Positions 46,798 to 57,379 of a DNA stretch of 64,000 nucleotides are shown one piece after another. The position numbers and the translations under genes are program-made. The notes under the pieces were generated by a model. It made no database searches and had not been told where the DNA came from. It saw only the letters and a list, made by a program, of their open reading frames with translations. Source of the DNA: Citricoccus zhacaiensis (GTDB lineage: Bacteria; Actinomycetota; Actinomycetes; Actinomycetales; Micrococcaceae); contig NZ_BMLQ01000001.1 of the NCBI RefSeq assembly GCF_014645315.1, positions 119,665 through 183,664 of the forward strand. The letters run 5' to 3'. Every line of letters begins with the position of its first letter. Position 1 is the first letter of the stretch.

Positions 46798-48282
46798 GTG
46801 AGCCAGCAGTCTGCCGCAACCACCTACGACGTTGTCCTGGTGGGGGGTGGCATCATGAGCGCCACGCTGGGGACCTTCCTGCAGCAGCTGCAGCCGGACT
46901 GGTCGATCGGCCTGTTCGAGAATCTCAACCAGGCCGGTCTCGAGTCCTCCGACCCCTGGAACAACGCCGGCACCGGTCACGCCGCCCTCTGCGAGCTGAA
47001 CTACTCCCCGCTGGGTCCCGATGGCACGGTTGATCCGACCAAGGCACTGGCCATCAACGAGCAGTTCCAGGTCAGCCGTCAGTTCTGGTCCTACCTGGTC
47101 AACGAGGGCAAGCTCGGCGACCCGAAGACCTTCATCAATCCGCTGCCGCACATGAGCTTTGTGTGGGGCAACGACCACGCCGACTACCTCAAGACCCGCC
47201 ACGAGTCCCTCAGCGCCCACCCGCTGTTCGAGACCATGGAGTACACGGAGGACCCGGACACCATCCGCGGCTGGGCCCCGCTGCTCATTGACGGTCGCAA
47301 GGGCGGCCAGCGGCTGGCCGCCTCCCGCCAGACCAACGGCACGGACGTGGACTTCGGCTCGCTGACCCGGCAGTTGACCACCAACCTGGCCAACTCCGGT
47401 GTGGACGTGCGCTTCGGCCACAAGGTCACCTCCGTGGACCGCGGCACCGACGGGCGATGGGAACTCAAGGTCAAGAACAAGGCCGCCGGCGAGTCCTTCA
47501 CCGCCCGGGCCCGCTTCGTCTTCCTGGGGGCCGGGGGCGGTGCCCTGCACCTGCTGCAGTCCTCCGGCATCCCCGAGGGCAAGGGCTTCGGCGGCTTCCC
47601 CGTCTCCGGCAAGTTCCTCAAGTGCACTGACGAGTCGATCGTCAACCAGCACATGGCCAAGGTCTACGGCCAGGCCTCGGTCGGCGCCCCGCCGATGTCC
47701 GTTCCGCACCTGGACACCCGCTTCGTGGACGGGCGCCGTTCGCTGCTGTTCGGCCCCTATGGCGGCTTCTCCTCGAACTTCCTGAAGTCCGGGTCCTACC
47801 TGGACCTGCCCCTGTCGGTCCGGGCGCACAACCTGTTGCCCATGCTCAACGTCGCCAAGGACAACGTGGACCTGGTGAAGTACCTCGTCACCGAGGTCAC
47901 CAAGAGTCAGGCCAAGAAGGTCGATGCCCTCCAGGACTTCTACCCGCTCGCCAACGGTGGCGACTGGGAGATGATCACCGCTGGCCAGCGTGTGCAGGTC
48001 ATGAAGAAGGACCCGAAGAAGGGCGGCGTGCTGCAGTTCGGCACCGAGGTCGTCACGGCGGGTGACGGCTCGATCGGCGCTTTGCTGGGTGCCTCCCCGG
48101 GCGCATCTCAGGCGGCTCCGATCATGGTCGGACTACTGGAGAAGTGCTTCCCCGCCATGATGGAGGCGTGGAAGCCGAAGCTGCAGGAGATGATCCCTTC
48201 CCGCGGTCACCGGCTCAACGAGAACCGGTCCCTGATGGAAGAGGTCGAGCAGGCCACCAACGCCGCGCTCAAGCTCGCCTGA
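46798..48282 (+). CDS. mqo: Malate:quinone oxidoreductase
   Basis: FAD-dependent peripheral membrane enzyme oxidising malate to oxaloacetate and passing electrons to menaquinone. The 494-residue protein starts with the FAD motif [17 protein letters not shown], then [20 protein letters not shown], a strong Mqo signature, and [18 protein letters not shown] 46798 follows GGGAGA. TAAAGT at 46743-46748 is a plausible -10, leaving a leader of about 45 bases. The 3' end overlaps the convergent sbcC gene by 14 bases. Confidence 0.96.
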   Translation: MSQQSAATTYDVVLVGGGIMSATLGTFLQQLQPDWSIGLFENLNQAGLESSDPWNNAGTGHAALCELNYSPLGPDGTVDPTKALAINEQFQVSRQFWSYLVNEGKLGDPKTFINPLPHMSFVWGNDHADYLKTRHESLSAHPLFETMEYTEDPDTIRGWAPLLIDGRKGGQRLAASRQTNGTDVDFGSLTRQLTTNLANSGVDVRFGHKVTSVDRGTDGRWELKVKNKAAGESFTARARFVFLGAGGGALHLLQSSGIPEGKGFGGFPVSGKFLKCTDESIVNQHMAKVYGQASVGAPPMSVPHLDTRFVDGRRSLLFGPYGGFSSNFLKSGSYLDLPLSVRAHNLLPMLNVAKDNVDLVKYLVTEVTKSQAKKVDALQDFYPLANGGDWEMITAGQRVQVMKKDPKKGGVLQFGTEVVTAGDGSIGALLGASPGASQAAPIMVGLLEKCFPAMMEAWKPKLQEMIPSRGHRLNENRSLMEEVEQATNAALKLA

Positions 48283-51200
48283 CCGGCCCCGCCCGGTCCG
48301 GCACTCGGACCTGAAGGTGTGAACCCTGCTGGGTCTTCTGCACCTCGAGCCGGTAGCCGATGTCCTGCTTCATCCGGTCCACGTGGCTGACGATGCCGAT
48401 GGTCCGGCCACCGGCCTGCAGTCCGTCCAGCACGTCCATGACGTCGGCCAGGGTGGCGGTGTCCAGGGATCCGAAGCCCTCGTCCACGAACAGGGTGTCC
48501 ATATCCACTCCCCCGGCCTCGGCCTGCACGGTGTCCGCCAGCCCCAGGGCCAGGGCCAGCGAGGCCATGAACGTCTCCCCGCCGGACAGGGTCGAGGCGG
48601 CCCGCTCGTCCTCGGTGTACCGGTCGAACACCGTGATGTCGAGCCCACGGATGCCGCGGCCCCGCGCCGAGTCGTCGTGGCGCAACTCGTACCGGCCCTG
48701 GGTCATGCCCAGGAGCCGTTCCGTGGCGGCTGCCACCACCTCCTCCAGGCGACCGGCGAGCACGTAACTGCCGAGAGTCATCTTGTAGGAGTTCTCCCCC
48801 GCGCCGCGGACGAGCCTGAGCAGCCCCTCCGTCTCTTCGAGATCCGCCACCTGGCCGGCGGAGCGTCCGGCGACCTCGGTCAGCACGCCGGCCTGCCGGG
48901 CCGTCTGCCGGTGCAGTGACTCCAGCACGCCGACCCGTTCACCCGCGGCATCACGATGCTGCGTGGCGGCGTCCAGGGCCGCCTCGAACTGTGCCACCTC
49001 CTGCTCCGACGGCGGTTCGACGCCGGCCCGGAGAAGCTCACGTCCGCGTTGCACCGGCTCACTGGCGGCCAGCTCGGCCAGGCGTGCCTCCTCGTGGTCC
49101 CAGTCCCGGACTGAAGCCGCGAGCCGGGCCTCCTCCTCGGACGGCAACACGGCGGCACGAACGTCCTCGACCGTGGCGAAGGGACTCGCCCCCAGCTCAG
49201 CGGAGAGGTGTTCGGCGGCCTGGACGGCCAATGACCGGTGGGTGGATTCAGCAGCCGCAGCCGCGACCACGGTGTCCACGAGTTGCTTGGCCGCCTCCAG
49301 TTCCCGACGCACCTCAGCGAGGTCGGTCCGGCCGTCCAGGGCCTCTGCCACCACCCTGCGGAGGCGATCGATGTCCTCGTCCGCCGCCGTCAACCGGGCC
49401 TGCGCCGCAGCGAGGTCTCCGCGAGCCGTCTCGGCGGCCTTGGCCTGGGCCAGCTGGTCCTGTTCGTTCTGCTGCACAGCGGTACGGGCCAGCTCGAGGT
49501 CCCGGGCTGCTTGCTGTGCGGCGGACACCGCATCATGGGCCTGTGCCAGCGCCGCTTCGGCCTCCTGCGGTGACAGGCCGGCCGAGGCCAGCCGGCTGGC
49601 CTCAGCCGTCCGGCGCGCCTCGTCCACGGCGGCCTCGGCACGGCGCCGGACTGCCGTGAGTTCGTCCATGTCCTGTCGGGCCCGGTCCTGGGCCTCGGCG
49701 GAGATCTCGGAGCCCCCCGGGGCCGCCGGGGACGGGTGGTCCACGGATCCACACACCTGGCATGCCTGGCCGTCCTGCAGAGCAGCCGCCAACAGTGAGG
49801 CGGCCCCGGCCAGCCGCCGTTCGACGAGATCCTGCCAGGCATCCACGGCCGCTTGGGCCCGGTCGGTGGCAGTCCGCAACGCGTCCTCGGCGGCCGCCCT
49901 GGCGTGGTGGTCCCGCTCATGGGCCAGTGCTGCTTCCCTCCGGGCGGTGGACTGTTCAAGGAGCAACCCGGCCGGGCCCAGGCTCGCGGCCGGACTGGCC
50001 AGGTCCTCGAGGCGCTGGTGCAGGCTACGCTGCGCTGCCACCAGCACGTCCCGTTCGGCCTCTGCCGACGTGGCGGTGCGGGTCGAGACCTCGATGGAGT
50101 CGATCAGCCGGGCACGTTCCTCCTCGGCCCGGGTCAGGGCTGTAGCGTCCCGCTCGCGGTCGGCCAGCCGGTCGAGGTCCCGTTCGGCCCGTTGGCGCAG
50201 GTCGTCGAAGCGGGACACCAGGTCGGCTGACGTCTCGACGCCGGCCCGGTCCCCGGCTCTGTCCCACGCCAGACAGTAGTCATCCGCCCACGCCCGTTCC
50301 ACGGCACGGTCCAGAGCCACACGATGCTCGCGGTGGGCGTCCTCGGCCGCCCGGGCCTCCGTGGCCCTGCGGTGCACGGGCACTGCCGCCCCGTGCTGTT
50401 CGACGGCAGACCGGGCGGAGACCGCGTGGTCTCGCTTCTCCTCGTGGCGGCTGGTCCGGTCCGCCCAGGCCTGTGCGGCCTGCAGGTCCTGGCGGGTCCG
50501 GTTCACCGCGTCCACGGCCCGTTGAGCACGGGACGCCTCCACCACGGCGTCTTGGCGTGCGGCGCGGGAGGCCTCCAGGGCAGCGGCGACGGCACCGGTC
50601 GACTGGGACACGAGCTCGGCGTCCGGCCACCCCTCCGGCTCGGCTTCGGAGCCCCACCATCCCTCTCCCAGTCCGTCCTGCAGCGAGTACAGGAGATCCT
50701 GGCGGGCTGTGGCCACGAGATCCCGGTCCCGCCGCGCCGCTTGTTCCAGAGCCTGCTGCCGTGCGGCCAGGGACGTCGCAACCCCGTCATACCGGCCCGT
50801 GCCGAAAAGCTTGCGCAGCAGCGTCTCCTTCTCCTGGGAGCCGGCCCTCAGGAAGGCGGCGAACTCCCCCTGGGGCAACAGCACGACACGCATGAACTGC
50901 TCGGCGTCCAGATACAGCTCCTGGCGCAACAGCTGGCCGATCTCGTCCGCCCGCACCGAGACCTCGGCCCACTCCCCGTCCCGGAGTTCACGGAGCACCG
51001 CACCGGCCTTCTCCTCGGTCAGGCTGATGCCGGCCTCGCCCTGGCGTTGCCGTTTGGCCGGACGCCGGTACTTCGGCCACCGCAGAACCTCGAAGTTCCG
51101 GGCGCCGATGGTGAAGTCCAGCAGGACCTCGGGCCGAGTCCCGATCGGGGACTGGGTGCTCGCCAGCCCCTCGGCGCTCCGGCCACCGGGGACCGTTCCG

Positions 51201-51358
51201 TAGAGCGCGAAGCAGATCCCGGCCAGCACGGTGGATTTGCCGGCACCGGTGGGGCCGTCGAGCAAGAACAATCCGGCCTCGTTGAGTTCGGAGAAGTCGA
51301 TGTTCTCCCGTCCGGCGAAGGGGCCGAAGGCCTGCAGCTCAAGACGATGGATCCTCAT
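48269..51358 (-). CDS. sbcC: Nuclease SbcCD subunit C
   Basis: SMC-like ATPase of the Mre11-Rad50-type complex that opens hairpins and trims DNA ends. The 1029-residue protein has Walker [10 protein letters not shown] (35-43), long coiled coils on both sides of a zinc hook CQVC (Cys533, Cys536), and the C-terminal ABC signature [17 protein letters not shown] and Walker [14 protein letters not shown]. The ATG overlaps the sbcD stop as ATGA, so the subunits are translationally coupled. Confidence 0.96.
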   Translation of the reverse strand: MRIHRLELQAFGPFAGRENIDFSELNEAGLFLLDGPTGAGKSTVLAGICFALYGTVPGGRSAEGLASTQSPIGTRPEVLLDFTIGARNFEVLRWPKYRRPAKRQRQGEAGISLTEEKAGAVLRELRDGEWAEVSVRADEIGQLLRQELYLDAEQFMRVVLLPQGEFAAFLRAGSQEKETLLRKLFGTGRYDGVATSLAARQQALEQAARRDRDLVATARQDLLYSLQDGLGEGWWGSEAEPEGWPDAELVSQSTGAVAAALEASRAARQDAVVEASRAQRAVDAVNRTRQDLQAAQAWADRTSRHEEKRDHAVSARSAVEQHGAAVPVHRRATEARAAEDAHREHRVALDRAVERAWADDYCLAWDRAGDRAGVETSADLVSRFDDLRQRAERDLDRLADRERDATALTRAEEERARLIDSIEVSTRTATSAEAERDVLVAAQRSLHQRLEDLASPAASLGPAGLLLEQSTARREAALAHERDHHARAAAEDALRTATDRAQAAVDAWQDLVERRLAGAASLLAAALQDGQACQVCGSVDHPSPAAPGGSEISAEAQDRARQDMDELTAVRRRAEAAVDEARRTAEASRLASAGLSPQEAEAALAQAHDAVSAAQQAARDLELARTAVQQNEQDQLAQAKAAETARGDLAAAQARLTAADEDIDRLRRVVAEALDGRTDLAEVRRELEAAKQLVDTVVAAAAAESTHRSLAVQAAEHLSAELGASPFATVEDVRAAVLPSEEEARLAASVRDWDHEEARLAELAASEPVQRGRELLRAGVEPPSEQEVAQFEAALDAATQHRDAAGERVGVLESLHRQTARQAGVLTEVAGRSAGQVADLEETEGLLRLVRGAGENSYKMTLGSYVLAGRLEEVVAAATERLLGMTQGRYELRHDDSARGRGIRGLDITVFDRYTEDERAASTLSGGETFMASLALALGLADTVQAEAGGVDMDTLFVDEGFGSLDTATLADVMDVLDGLQAGGRTIGIVSHVDRMKQDIGYRLEVQKTQQGSHLQVRVPDRAGPVRRA

Positions 51359-52638
51359 GCGGCGCCTCCCTCATACTCGAGCGCGGTCCGGCTCTCCGCC
51401 AACGCGGCCGTCAACAGCGCTGTCTCGGAGGCGGACGCCGGGCGCTGCCGCACATGCTCCACGAATCCGGTGCACACCTCGAGGTCCGAGGTCGCGGCGG
51501 CCAGCCGGGCGGCGTAGGTCGACGTCACCGCGGCGGCGCCGACGTCGGGATGGAGGACGAAGTTCAACAGCCCGTCGAAGCGCTCCTTCAGCCGGCGGTA
51601 GGCCTGCGGGGGGCGTACCGGGTCCGTGACGGTGATCTGGCACCAGCGGTCCTCCGCCCACGCGTGGTCCGGGTTGTCCAACAGGTCCTCGATCCGTCCT
51701 CGCAGGACGGCAAGCTTCCTGCCGGCGGACCAGTCCACGGTCTCGACGCCCGTCACCGCGCCCCCGGCCGTCCTCACGAGCAGTCCGCCCTTGGTGTGGT
51801 TGGCCTCGGAGAAGGAGTAAGGCAGTGGCGATCCCGAGTACCGCACCGTCTCCGCCATCCGCTGGCGGCCATGAAGGTGGCCCAGTGCCACGTAGTCGAT
51901 GCCCTCGAAGACCGAGACCGGGACCTGGCCGAGGGTGCCCACCAGTAGCTCCTCCGGCGCGCAGTCCGCCTGCCCCGTCTGGTTCCCGGGCACCTGGTTC
52001 TTGAGCACGTGGTTCTCGGGAGCCTCCGCCCCGATGTCCCGCTCACTGTCCGACCCGGCACCGCCTGCGGCGAAGAGATGCGCCATGGCGACCACGGCCA
52101 CGTCTTGCTCCTGCTCCTGCTCGTGCTCCTGGCCGCCGAACCGCGCCGCAGCGTCCTCCCGGATCCTTCGCACCGCCTCGGCCGTCACCGCAGTGTGGTT
52201 CGGTTCCACCTCCCACACCTGTCCGGCGTGCCGGGGTTCGAGGTAGGGCACACCGTAGACGGCGACCAGGCCGCCGTCGGGATCCTCCAGCACCACCGGT
52301 GCGGTGACCTGGTCCATCCGGGTCCGGAAGTGCACCCCGGAGGCGCCCATGAGGTGGCCGCCGAAGCCCAGCCGGATGGCGGAATCGTGGTTCCCGCTGG
52401 TCAGCACCACGGCCGCCCCGGCGGTCACCAGCTCAGCGAGCGCCCGGTCGAGGACCTCCACGGCATCAGCGGCGGGCAGGGCACGGTCATACACGTCACC
52501 GGACACCAGGACCAGGTCCACGCCCCGGTCCCGGACCGTGGCCGCCATCTGGCCGAGGACCTCACGCTGTGCCTCGAGCAGTCCGGTTCCGTGGAACGAC
52601 CGGCCCAGGTGCCAGTCAGAGGTGTGCAGGATCAACAT
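51355..52638 (-). CDS. sbcD: Nuclease SbcCD subunit D
   Basis: Mn2+-dependent nuclease subunit. The 427-residue protein has the calcineurin-type phosphoesterase motifs HTSDWHLG (start), SGDVYD, SGNHDS and, later, ALGHLHGRQ. The start at 52638 (MLILHTSDWHLG) is chosen because TAGCGT lies seven bases upstream; an in-frame GTG at 52647 overlaps this. A Gln/Glu-rich insert (GQEHEQEQEQD) and a second polar insert lie between the motifs. Confidence 0.96.
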   Translation of the reverse strand: MLILHTSDWHLGRSFHGTGLLEAQREVLGQMAATVRDRGVDLVLVSGDVYDRALPAADAVEVLDRALAELVTAGAAVVLTSGNHDSAIRLGFGGHLMGASGVHFRTRMDQVTAPVVLEDPDGGLVAVYGVPYLEPRHAGQVWEVEPNHTAVTAEAVRRIREDAAARFGGQEHEQEQEQDVAVVAMAHLFAAGGAGSDSERDIGAEAPENHVLKNQVPGNQTGQADCAPEELLVGTLGQVPVSVFEGIDYVALGHLHGRQRMAETVRYSGSPLPYSFSEANHTKGGLLVRTAGGAVTGVETVDWSAGRKLAVLRGRIEDLLDNPDHAWAEDRWCQITVTDPVRPPQAYRRLKERFDGLLNFVLHPDVGAAAVTSTYAARLAAATSDLEVCTGFVEHVRQRPASASETALLTAALAESRTALEYEGGAA

Positions 52639-52699
52639 GGACTCCACGCTATCCGGCACCGGGGACGCGTTTGGCACTTCTCCACAACCGCGGTCGTCC

Positions 52700-52737
52700 C
52701 GATGTGGTCCTGCAGGTGTCGTCCTACCGATGTGGTC
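52700..52737. repeat. Direct 10-bp repeats between sbcD and the ADP-ribosylglycohydrolase gene
   Basis: CGATGTGGTC occurs at 52700-52709 and 52728-52737, each preceded by GTCGTCC, in the 134-base divergent intergenic region. The 28-base period places both copies on nearly opposite helix faces. They lie upstream of the TACGAT (52760-52765) of the plus-strand gene, over its -35 region, so they could be protein binding sites. Confidence 0.4.
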
Positions 52738-52772
52738 GTGCCATGCCGCCGGCAGTGCCTACGATGGAGGTC

Positions 52773-53933
52773 ATGAGCGAATCCGCCGCGCCGTCCTCCC
52801 CCTCCTACCCCTCACGGGTGCTGGGCCTGCTGTCCGGCGGTGCCGCCGGGGACGCCCTGGGCTATACCGTCGAGTTCTCCTCCCTGGCGCAGATCCGCGC
52901 CGAGCACGGGGACGGCGGGCTGACGCACCCCCTCCAGGTCCCCACCATCCGTGCGGGCGGGACGATCCCCGTCAGCGACGACACGCAGATGACGCTCTTC
53001 GTCCTTGACGGCCTGCTCGACTGGATCGAATGGGCCAACGAGGGCTCCATGGCCGATCCCTCCGCCTGCGTGTGGCTCTCCTGCCTGCGCTGGTACCGCA
53101 CCCAGACCGGCACCCTCCCCGAGGGTGCCCCCGAGCCGCCCACTCGGTGGCTCGAGGAGCACCCGGAGATGCACGTGCGCCGGGCTCCCGGCAACGCCTG
53201 CCTGTCCGGCCTGTCCTCGCGTGACATGGGCCTGCCCCACCAGCCGCAGAACCCAGAGTCGAAGGGCTGCGGGACCGTCATGCGCTCGGCCCCCTACGGC
53301 ATGGTCCCCGGCCTGGAGGACACCATGGTCGTGTCCCTCGCCCGCCGGGGTGCCGTCCTGACCCACGGCCATCCGGCGGCCTGGACCTCGGCCGCCGCCT
53401 TCGGCCTGATGATCTCCCGGCTCATGGCAGGGCACACGGTCGACGCGTCCGTCACCGCCGCGCTGGAGTGGCTGGACACCGTGCCCGACGACGGCGGCAC
53501 GGCCGCGGCGGTCCGTGCGGCCGTCGCTCTGGCCGGGTCGGTCGGCGCTGACCGACCGGACGGATCTGACGGATCTGCAAGTACCGGTGCTCTCCCCGCC
53601 GCACTGGGCGAGGGCTGGGTGGCCGAGGAGGCCCTGGCCATCGCCGTCTACGCCGTGCTGGTGACGGGCGGTGCGGTGGATCCCGTCGCCATGGACCCGG
53701 AAGCCGAGGCGTTGGTGCCCGTCGATTTCCGCGCGGCGCTGCATTTCCGATCGGCCCTGCATCTGGCCGTCAACCACGGCGGCGATTCCGATTCGACCGG
53801 CTCCCTGGCCGGCCAACTCCTCGGGGCCCACTACGGGATGACCATCTTCCCCGATGCCGCTGTCCCCGCATGGATCGGTGAGCGGGATATCGTGGCCGAG
53901 GCCGCCCGCCGGTGGGTCGCCGCGACCAGCTGA
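52773..53933 (+). CDS. ADP-ribosylglycohydrolase family protein
   Basis: A 386-residue protein of the DraG/ARH fold, which removes ADP-ribose from proteins (or other molecules) with two Mg2+ ions. Visible metal and substrate motifs: GGAAGDALGYTVEF, VSDDTQMTLF and C-terminal NHGGDSDSTGSLAGQLLGA. A short Gly/Asp-rich insert lies around residue 265. TACGAT is seven bases upstream of the ATG, and GGAGG overlaps this gap. Its substrate is unknown. It is divergent from the DNA-repair pair sbcDC. Confidence 0.88.
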   Translation: MSESAAPSSPSYPSRVLGLLSGGAAGDALGYTVEFSSLAQIRAEHGDGGLTHPLQVPTIRAGGTIPVSDDTQMTLFVLDGLLDWIEWANEGSMADPSACVWLSCLRWYRTQTGTLPEGAPEPPTRWLEEHPEMHVRRAPGNACLSGLSSRDMGLPHQPQNPESKGCGTVMRSAPYGMVPGLEDTMVVSLARRGAVLTHGHPAAWTSAAAFGLMISRLMAGHTVDASVTAALEWLDTVPDDGGTAAAVRAAVALAGSVGADRPDGSDGSASTGALPAALGEGWVAEEALAIAVYAVLVTGGAVDPVAMDPEAEALVPVDFRAALHFRSALHLAVNHGGDSDSTGSLAGQLLGAHYGMTIFPDAAVPAWIGERDIVAEAARRWVAATS

Positions 53934-53971
53934 GCCGGAGCACGATCAGAGACTGGTATCAAAGGCTGGCA

Positions 53972-55444
53972 TCAGAGTCCGACGCTGATGTACTTCGTCT
54001 CCAGGAACTCGTCGATGCCGCTGAATCCGCCCTCACGGCCCACCCCGGACTCCTTGACACCGCCGAAGGGTGCCGCCGGGTTGGAGACCACCCCGCGGTT
54101 GAGGCCGACCATCCCCGTCTCCAGTGCGTGGCTGACGCGGAAGCCGCGCGCCAGGTCGGTGGTGTAGAGGTACGAGACCAGCCCGTAGGGGGTGTCGTTG
54201 GCGATCGCCACGGCCTCCTCCTCGGTGTCGAACTCGGAGAGCGCGGCCACGGGCCCGAAGATCTCGGCACTGCACATCTCGGCGTCGGCCGGCACCCCGG
54301 TGAGCACCGTCGCCGGATAGTAGTGACCCGGCCGGTCCACGGCCTGCCCGCCCAGCCGCACCTCCGCCCCGCGCCCGACGGCGTCGCGCACGAGTTCGGT
54401 GACCTTGTCCACGGCCCCGGCATTGATGAGCGGCCCCACGACCACACCGTCCTCCACACCGCGCCCGAGCGGCAGCTCGGCCATGCGCCGGGTGAGCCGA
54501 TCGGCGAAGTCCGCGGCCACCGAGCGCTGGACCAGGATGCGGTTGGCGGCGGTGCAGGCCTGGCCGATGTTGCGCATCTTGGCCTGCATCGCGCCCTCCA
54601 CGGCGGCATCCAGGTCGGCGTCCTCGAAGACCAGGAACGGGGCGTTGCCGCCCAGTTCCATCGAGGTGCGCATGACGGTCTTCGCGGCGAGTTCCAGCAG
54701 TCCCTTGCCCACCTCGGTGGAGCCGGTGAAGGACAGCTTGCGGGACCTCGGGTCGAGGATCAGAGGGGTCATCACGTCGTTGCTGCGTTTCGTGGTGACC
54801 ACGTTGACCACCCCGTCCGGAACCCCGGCGCGGACGAGGATCTCGGCCAGGGCCAGGATGGACAGCGGCGTGTGGGAGGCGGGCTTGATGACGCAGGTGC
54901 ACCCGGCAGCCAGCGCCGGGCCGATCTTGCGGGTCCCCATGGCCAGCGGGAAGTTCCACGGCGTGATGAGGATGCAGGGCCCCACGGGCTCGCGGGCCAC
55001 CAGGAAGCGGGAGTCGCCGGCAGGGGCGGTCATGTAGCCCCCGTCGATCCGCACCGCCTCCTCGGCGAACCAGCGGAAGAACTCGGCCGCGTAGGCCACC
55101 TCACCGCGGGCCTCCGCCAGAGGTTTGCCCATCTCCAGGGTCATGACCAGGGCCAGCCGGTCGGTCTCCTCGACCATGAGCCGGTGGGCCCGGCTCAGGA
55201 TCTCGCTGCGCTGCCGTGGCGGGGTCGCCGCCCAGTCGGCCTGGGCCGTCGCCGCGGCGTCCAGGGCGCCGGCGGCCTCCTCCGGGCTGGCGTCGGCCAC
55301 CTCGGTCAGGACCTCTCCCGTGGACGGATCCTCCACGGGCATGGAACGGGCGGTGGTCTGCCACCGGCCGCCGGCGAACAGGCCGGTCGGCACGGAGGCG
55401 ATGGCCGCTGCCTCGGTGGTTGAAGAGGGGGTTGACTGGCGCAT
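53972..55444 (-). CDS. gabD: NAD(P)-dependent succinate-semialdehyde dehydrogenase
   Basis: Aldehyde dehydrogenase of 490 residues, most like GabD, which oxidises succinate semialdehyde to succinate. PWNFPLAM, the Gly motif FTGSTEVGK, catalytic Glu in MELGGNAPF and catalytic Cys in GQACTAANR are present, as is the C-terminal GGVKESGVGREGG. ATG 55444 has GGAGG six bases upstream; the longer open frame crosses the intergenic region. Divergent from gabT, which generates the expected substrate. Other aldehydes are possible. Confidence 0.9.
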   Translation of the reverse strand: MRQSTPSSTTEAAAIASVPTGLFAGGRWQTTARSMPVEDPSTGEVLTEVADASPEEAAGALDAAATAQADWAATPPRQRSEILSRAHRLMVEETDRLALVMTLEMGKPLAEARGEVAYAAEFFRWFAEEAVRIDGGYMTAPAGDSRFLVAREPVGPCILITPWNFPLAMGTRKIGPALAAGCTCVIKPASHTPLSILALAEILVRAGVPDGVVNVVTTKRSNDVMTPLILDPRSRKLSFTGSTEVGKGLLELAAKTVMRTSMELGGNAPFLVFEDADLDAAVEGAMQAKMRNIGQACTAANRILVQRSVAADFADRLTRRMAELPLGRGVEDGVVVGPLINAGAVDKVTELVRDAVGRGAEVRLGGQAVDRPGHYYPATVLTGVPADAEMCSAEIFGPVAALSEFDTEEEAVAIANDTPYGLVSYLYTTDLARGFRVSHALETGMVGLNRGVVSNPAAPFGGVKESGVGREGGFSGIDEFLETKYISVGL

Positions 55445-55554
55445 GGGCTGCCTCCGCGTCGTGGATCCTTGCCGGTCCGCCCATCGTAGAAGTACTGTCA
55501 ACACCCAACCGCAGCCACCGACCCAGTACCCACTCCTCGACCGGAGGCTCATCT

Positions 55555-56814
55555 ATGACGGCGTTGTCACCCCATCTGAAGCAGGCCAGTCCCGTGATCG
55601 TGGACCATGCCCTCGGAAGTTGCCTCTACGACCAGGACGGGCGACGGTTCCTCGACTTCACCGCCGGCATCGGGGTAGTCAGCACGGGCCACTGCCATCC
55701 GCGCGTGGTGGCAGCCGCCCAGGAGCAGGTGGCCTCCCTCATCCACGGCCAGTACACGACCGTCATGCACCGGCCCCTGCTCGAGTTGACCGAGAAACTG
55801 GCCGAGGTGCTGCCGGGCCACCTGGACTCTCTGTTCTTCGCGAACTCCGGCAGCGAGGCCGTGGAGGCGGCGCTGCGCCTGGTCCGGCAGGCCACCGCGC
55901 GGCCGAACGTCATCGTGTTCCACGGCGGCTTCCACGGCCGCACGGTGGCCGCCTCGACCATGACCACGTCCGGCACGCGGTTCTCCGCCGGGTTCAGTCC
56001 CCTGATGTCCGGGGTGCACGTGGCCCCGTTCCCCACCGCCTACCGCTACGGCTGGAGCGAGGAGGAGGCCACGGCCTTCGCCCTGCGGGAGCTGGACTAC
56101 CTCTTCGCCACCGTGACGTCCCCGCAGGAGACGGCGGCGTTCATCGTGGAGCCGGTCCTCGGCGAAGGGGGCTACATCCCCGGGAACACCGCCTTCTTCG
56201 CCGGGCTGCGCGAGCGGGCGGACCGGCACGGCATCCTGTTGGTCATGGACGAGATCCAGACCGGATTCGGCCGCACCGGACGGTACTTCGGGCACCAGCA
56301 CTTTGACGTCTTTCCGGACATCATCACCTTCGCCAAGGGCATCGCCTCCGGCTTCCCGCTGTCCGGGATCGCCGCCACCGCAGAGGTGATGGCCCGCGCC
56401 TGGCCGGGGTCCCAGGGGGGCACCTACGGTGCCAACGCCGTGTCCTGTGCGGCCGCCGTCGCGACCCTGCGGGTGATCGAGGACGAGGGGCTCGTGGGCA
56501 ACGCCGCCGAACGCGGCACCCAATTGCTCGACGGCGCCCGGTCGGCCGCCACGGCCGGCTCCCCCGGTGCCAGTGGGATCGGGGACGTCCGCGGGCTCGG
56601 GCTGATGGTGGGCAGCGAGTTCACCGCCGCCGACGGCACCCCCGATCCGGTCCGGGCCAAGGCCGCCCTGACCGTGGCGGCGGACAAGGGACTGCTGATG
56701 CTGACCTGTGGCGCCTACATGAACGTGGTACGGATGATCCCGCCGCTCGTCGTCACCGCGGAGGAGATCGATGAGGGGCTCGGCCTGTGGTCCGAGGTCC
56801 TCGCGGAGATCTAG
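55555..56814 (+). CDS. gabT: 4-aminobutyrate aminotransferase-type class III transaminase
   Basis: Fold-type I, class III omega-transaminase of 419 residues. PLP lysine at about residue 261 in ITFAKGIASGFPLSG, the DEIQTGFGRTG signature just before it, and ANSGSEAVEAALRL. Adjacent divergent gabD suggests conversion of 4-aminobutyrate (or a related omega-amino acid) to semialdehyde. ATG 55555 has GGAGG seven to eight bases upstream. The DUF3830 gene follows 19 bases later in the same direction, so it is probably co-transcribed and substrates may differ from plain GABA. Confidence 0.88.
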   Translation: MTALSPHLKQASPVIVDHALGSCLYDQDGRRFLDFTAGIGVVSTGHCHPRVVAAAQEQVASLIHGQYTTVMHRPLLELTEKLAEVLPGHLDSLFFANSGSEAVEAALRLVRQATARPNVIVFHGGFHGRTVAASTMTTSGTRFSAGFSPLMSGVHVAPFPTAYRYGWSEEEATAFALRELDYLFATVTSPQETAAFIVEPVLGEGGYIPGNTAFFAGLRERADRHGILLVMDEIQTGFGRTGRYFGHQHFDVFPDIITFAKGIASGFPLSGIAATAEVMARAWPGSQGGTYGANAVSCAAAVATLRVIEDEGLVGNAAERGTQLLDGARSAATAGSPGASGIGDVRGLGLMVGSEFTAADGTPDPVRAKAALTVAADKGLLMLTCGAYMNVVRMIPPLVVTAEEIDEGLGLWSEVLAEI

Positions 56815-56833
56815 AAAGAACTACGGAGACCCG

Positions 56834-57376
56834 ATGCCACGCCACCTCACGCTCACGCTCGCCACCCGCGGAGTGTCCTGCCGCGTCCGGTTGCTCGACG
56901 ACCTCGCTCCGGCCACGTGTGCGGCCGTCTGGGAAGCCCTCCCGCTGGCCGGGGACGCCTATCACGCGAAGTTCGCCCGCAACGAGGTGTACGCCCTGCT
57001 GCCCCGCATTACGGCGGCACCCCGGCGGGAGAACCCCACGGTCACGCCGATCCCCGGGGACGTGTGCCTGTTCGACTTCGAGCCCTGGGAGATCGGCAAC
57101 CCGGCCTACGGCTATGCTCCCGGCACCACCGCCCATGAGGCACAGGGCGCCACGGACCTGGCCCTGTTCTACGACCGGAACAACCTGCTCCTCAACGGCG
57201 ACGTCGGCTGGGTCCCGGGCAACGTGTTCGGCACGGTCGTGGCGGGCCCGGACGGCTCAGCAGACGGCCCGGACAGCTCGACCGATTCCGCCGGGCTCGA
57301 GGCCATGGCCGCGGCCTGCAATGACCTGTGGCGGAACGGATTCGCCGGCGAGCGGCTGGTGTTCGAGCGCGAGTAG
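56834..57376 (+). CDS. DUF3830 family protein (cyclophilin-like fold)
   Basis: A 180-residue protein of the DUF3830 family, predicted to have a cyclophilin-like beta-barrel; function unknown. Recognisable parts are ATCAAVWEALPL, GDAYHAKFARNEVYALLP, PGDVCLFDFEPWEIGNPAYGY and LFYDRNNLLLNGDVGWVPGNVF. A Gly/Asp/Ser-rich insert sits near residue 145. Family members occur next to racemase-like and amidase genes, as here, which suggests a binding or auxiliary role in catabolism of a nitrogen compound. RBS GGAG seven bases upstream. Confidence 0.8.
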   Translation: MPRHLTLTLATRGVSCRVRLLDDLAPATCAAVWEALPLAGDAYHAKFARNEVYALLPRITAAPRRENPTVTPIPGDVCLFDFEPWEIGNPAYGYAPGTTAHEAQGATDLALFYDRNNLLLNGDVGWVPGNVFGTVVAGPDGSADGPDSSTDSAGLEAMAAACNDLWRNGFAGERLVFERE

Positions 57377-57379
57377 GGG

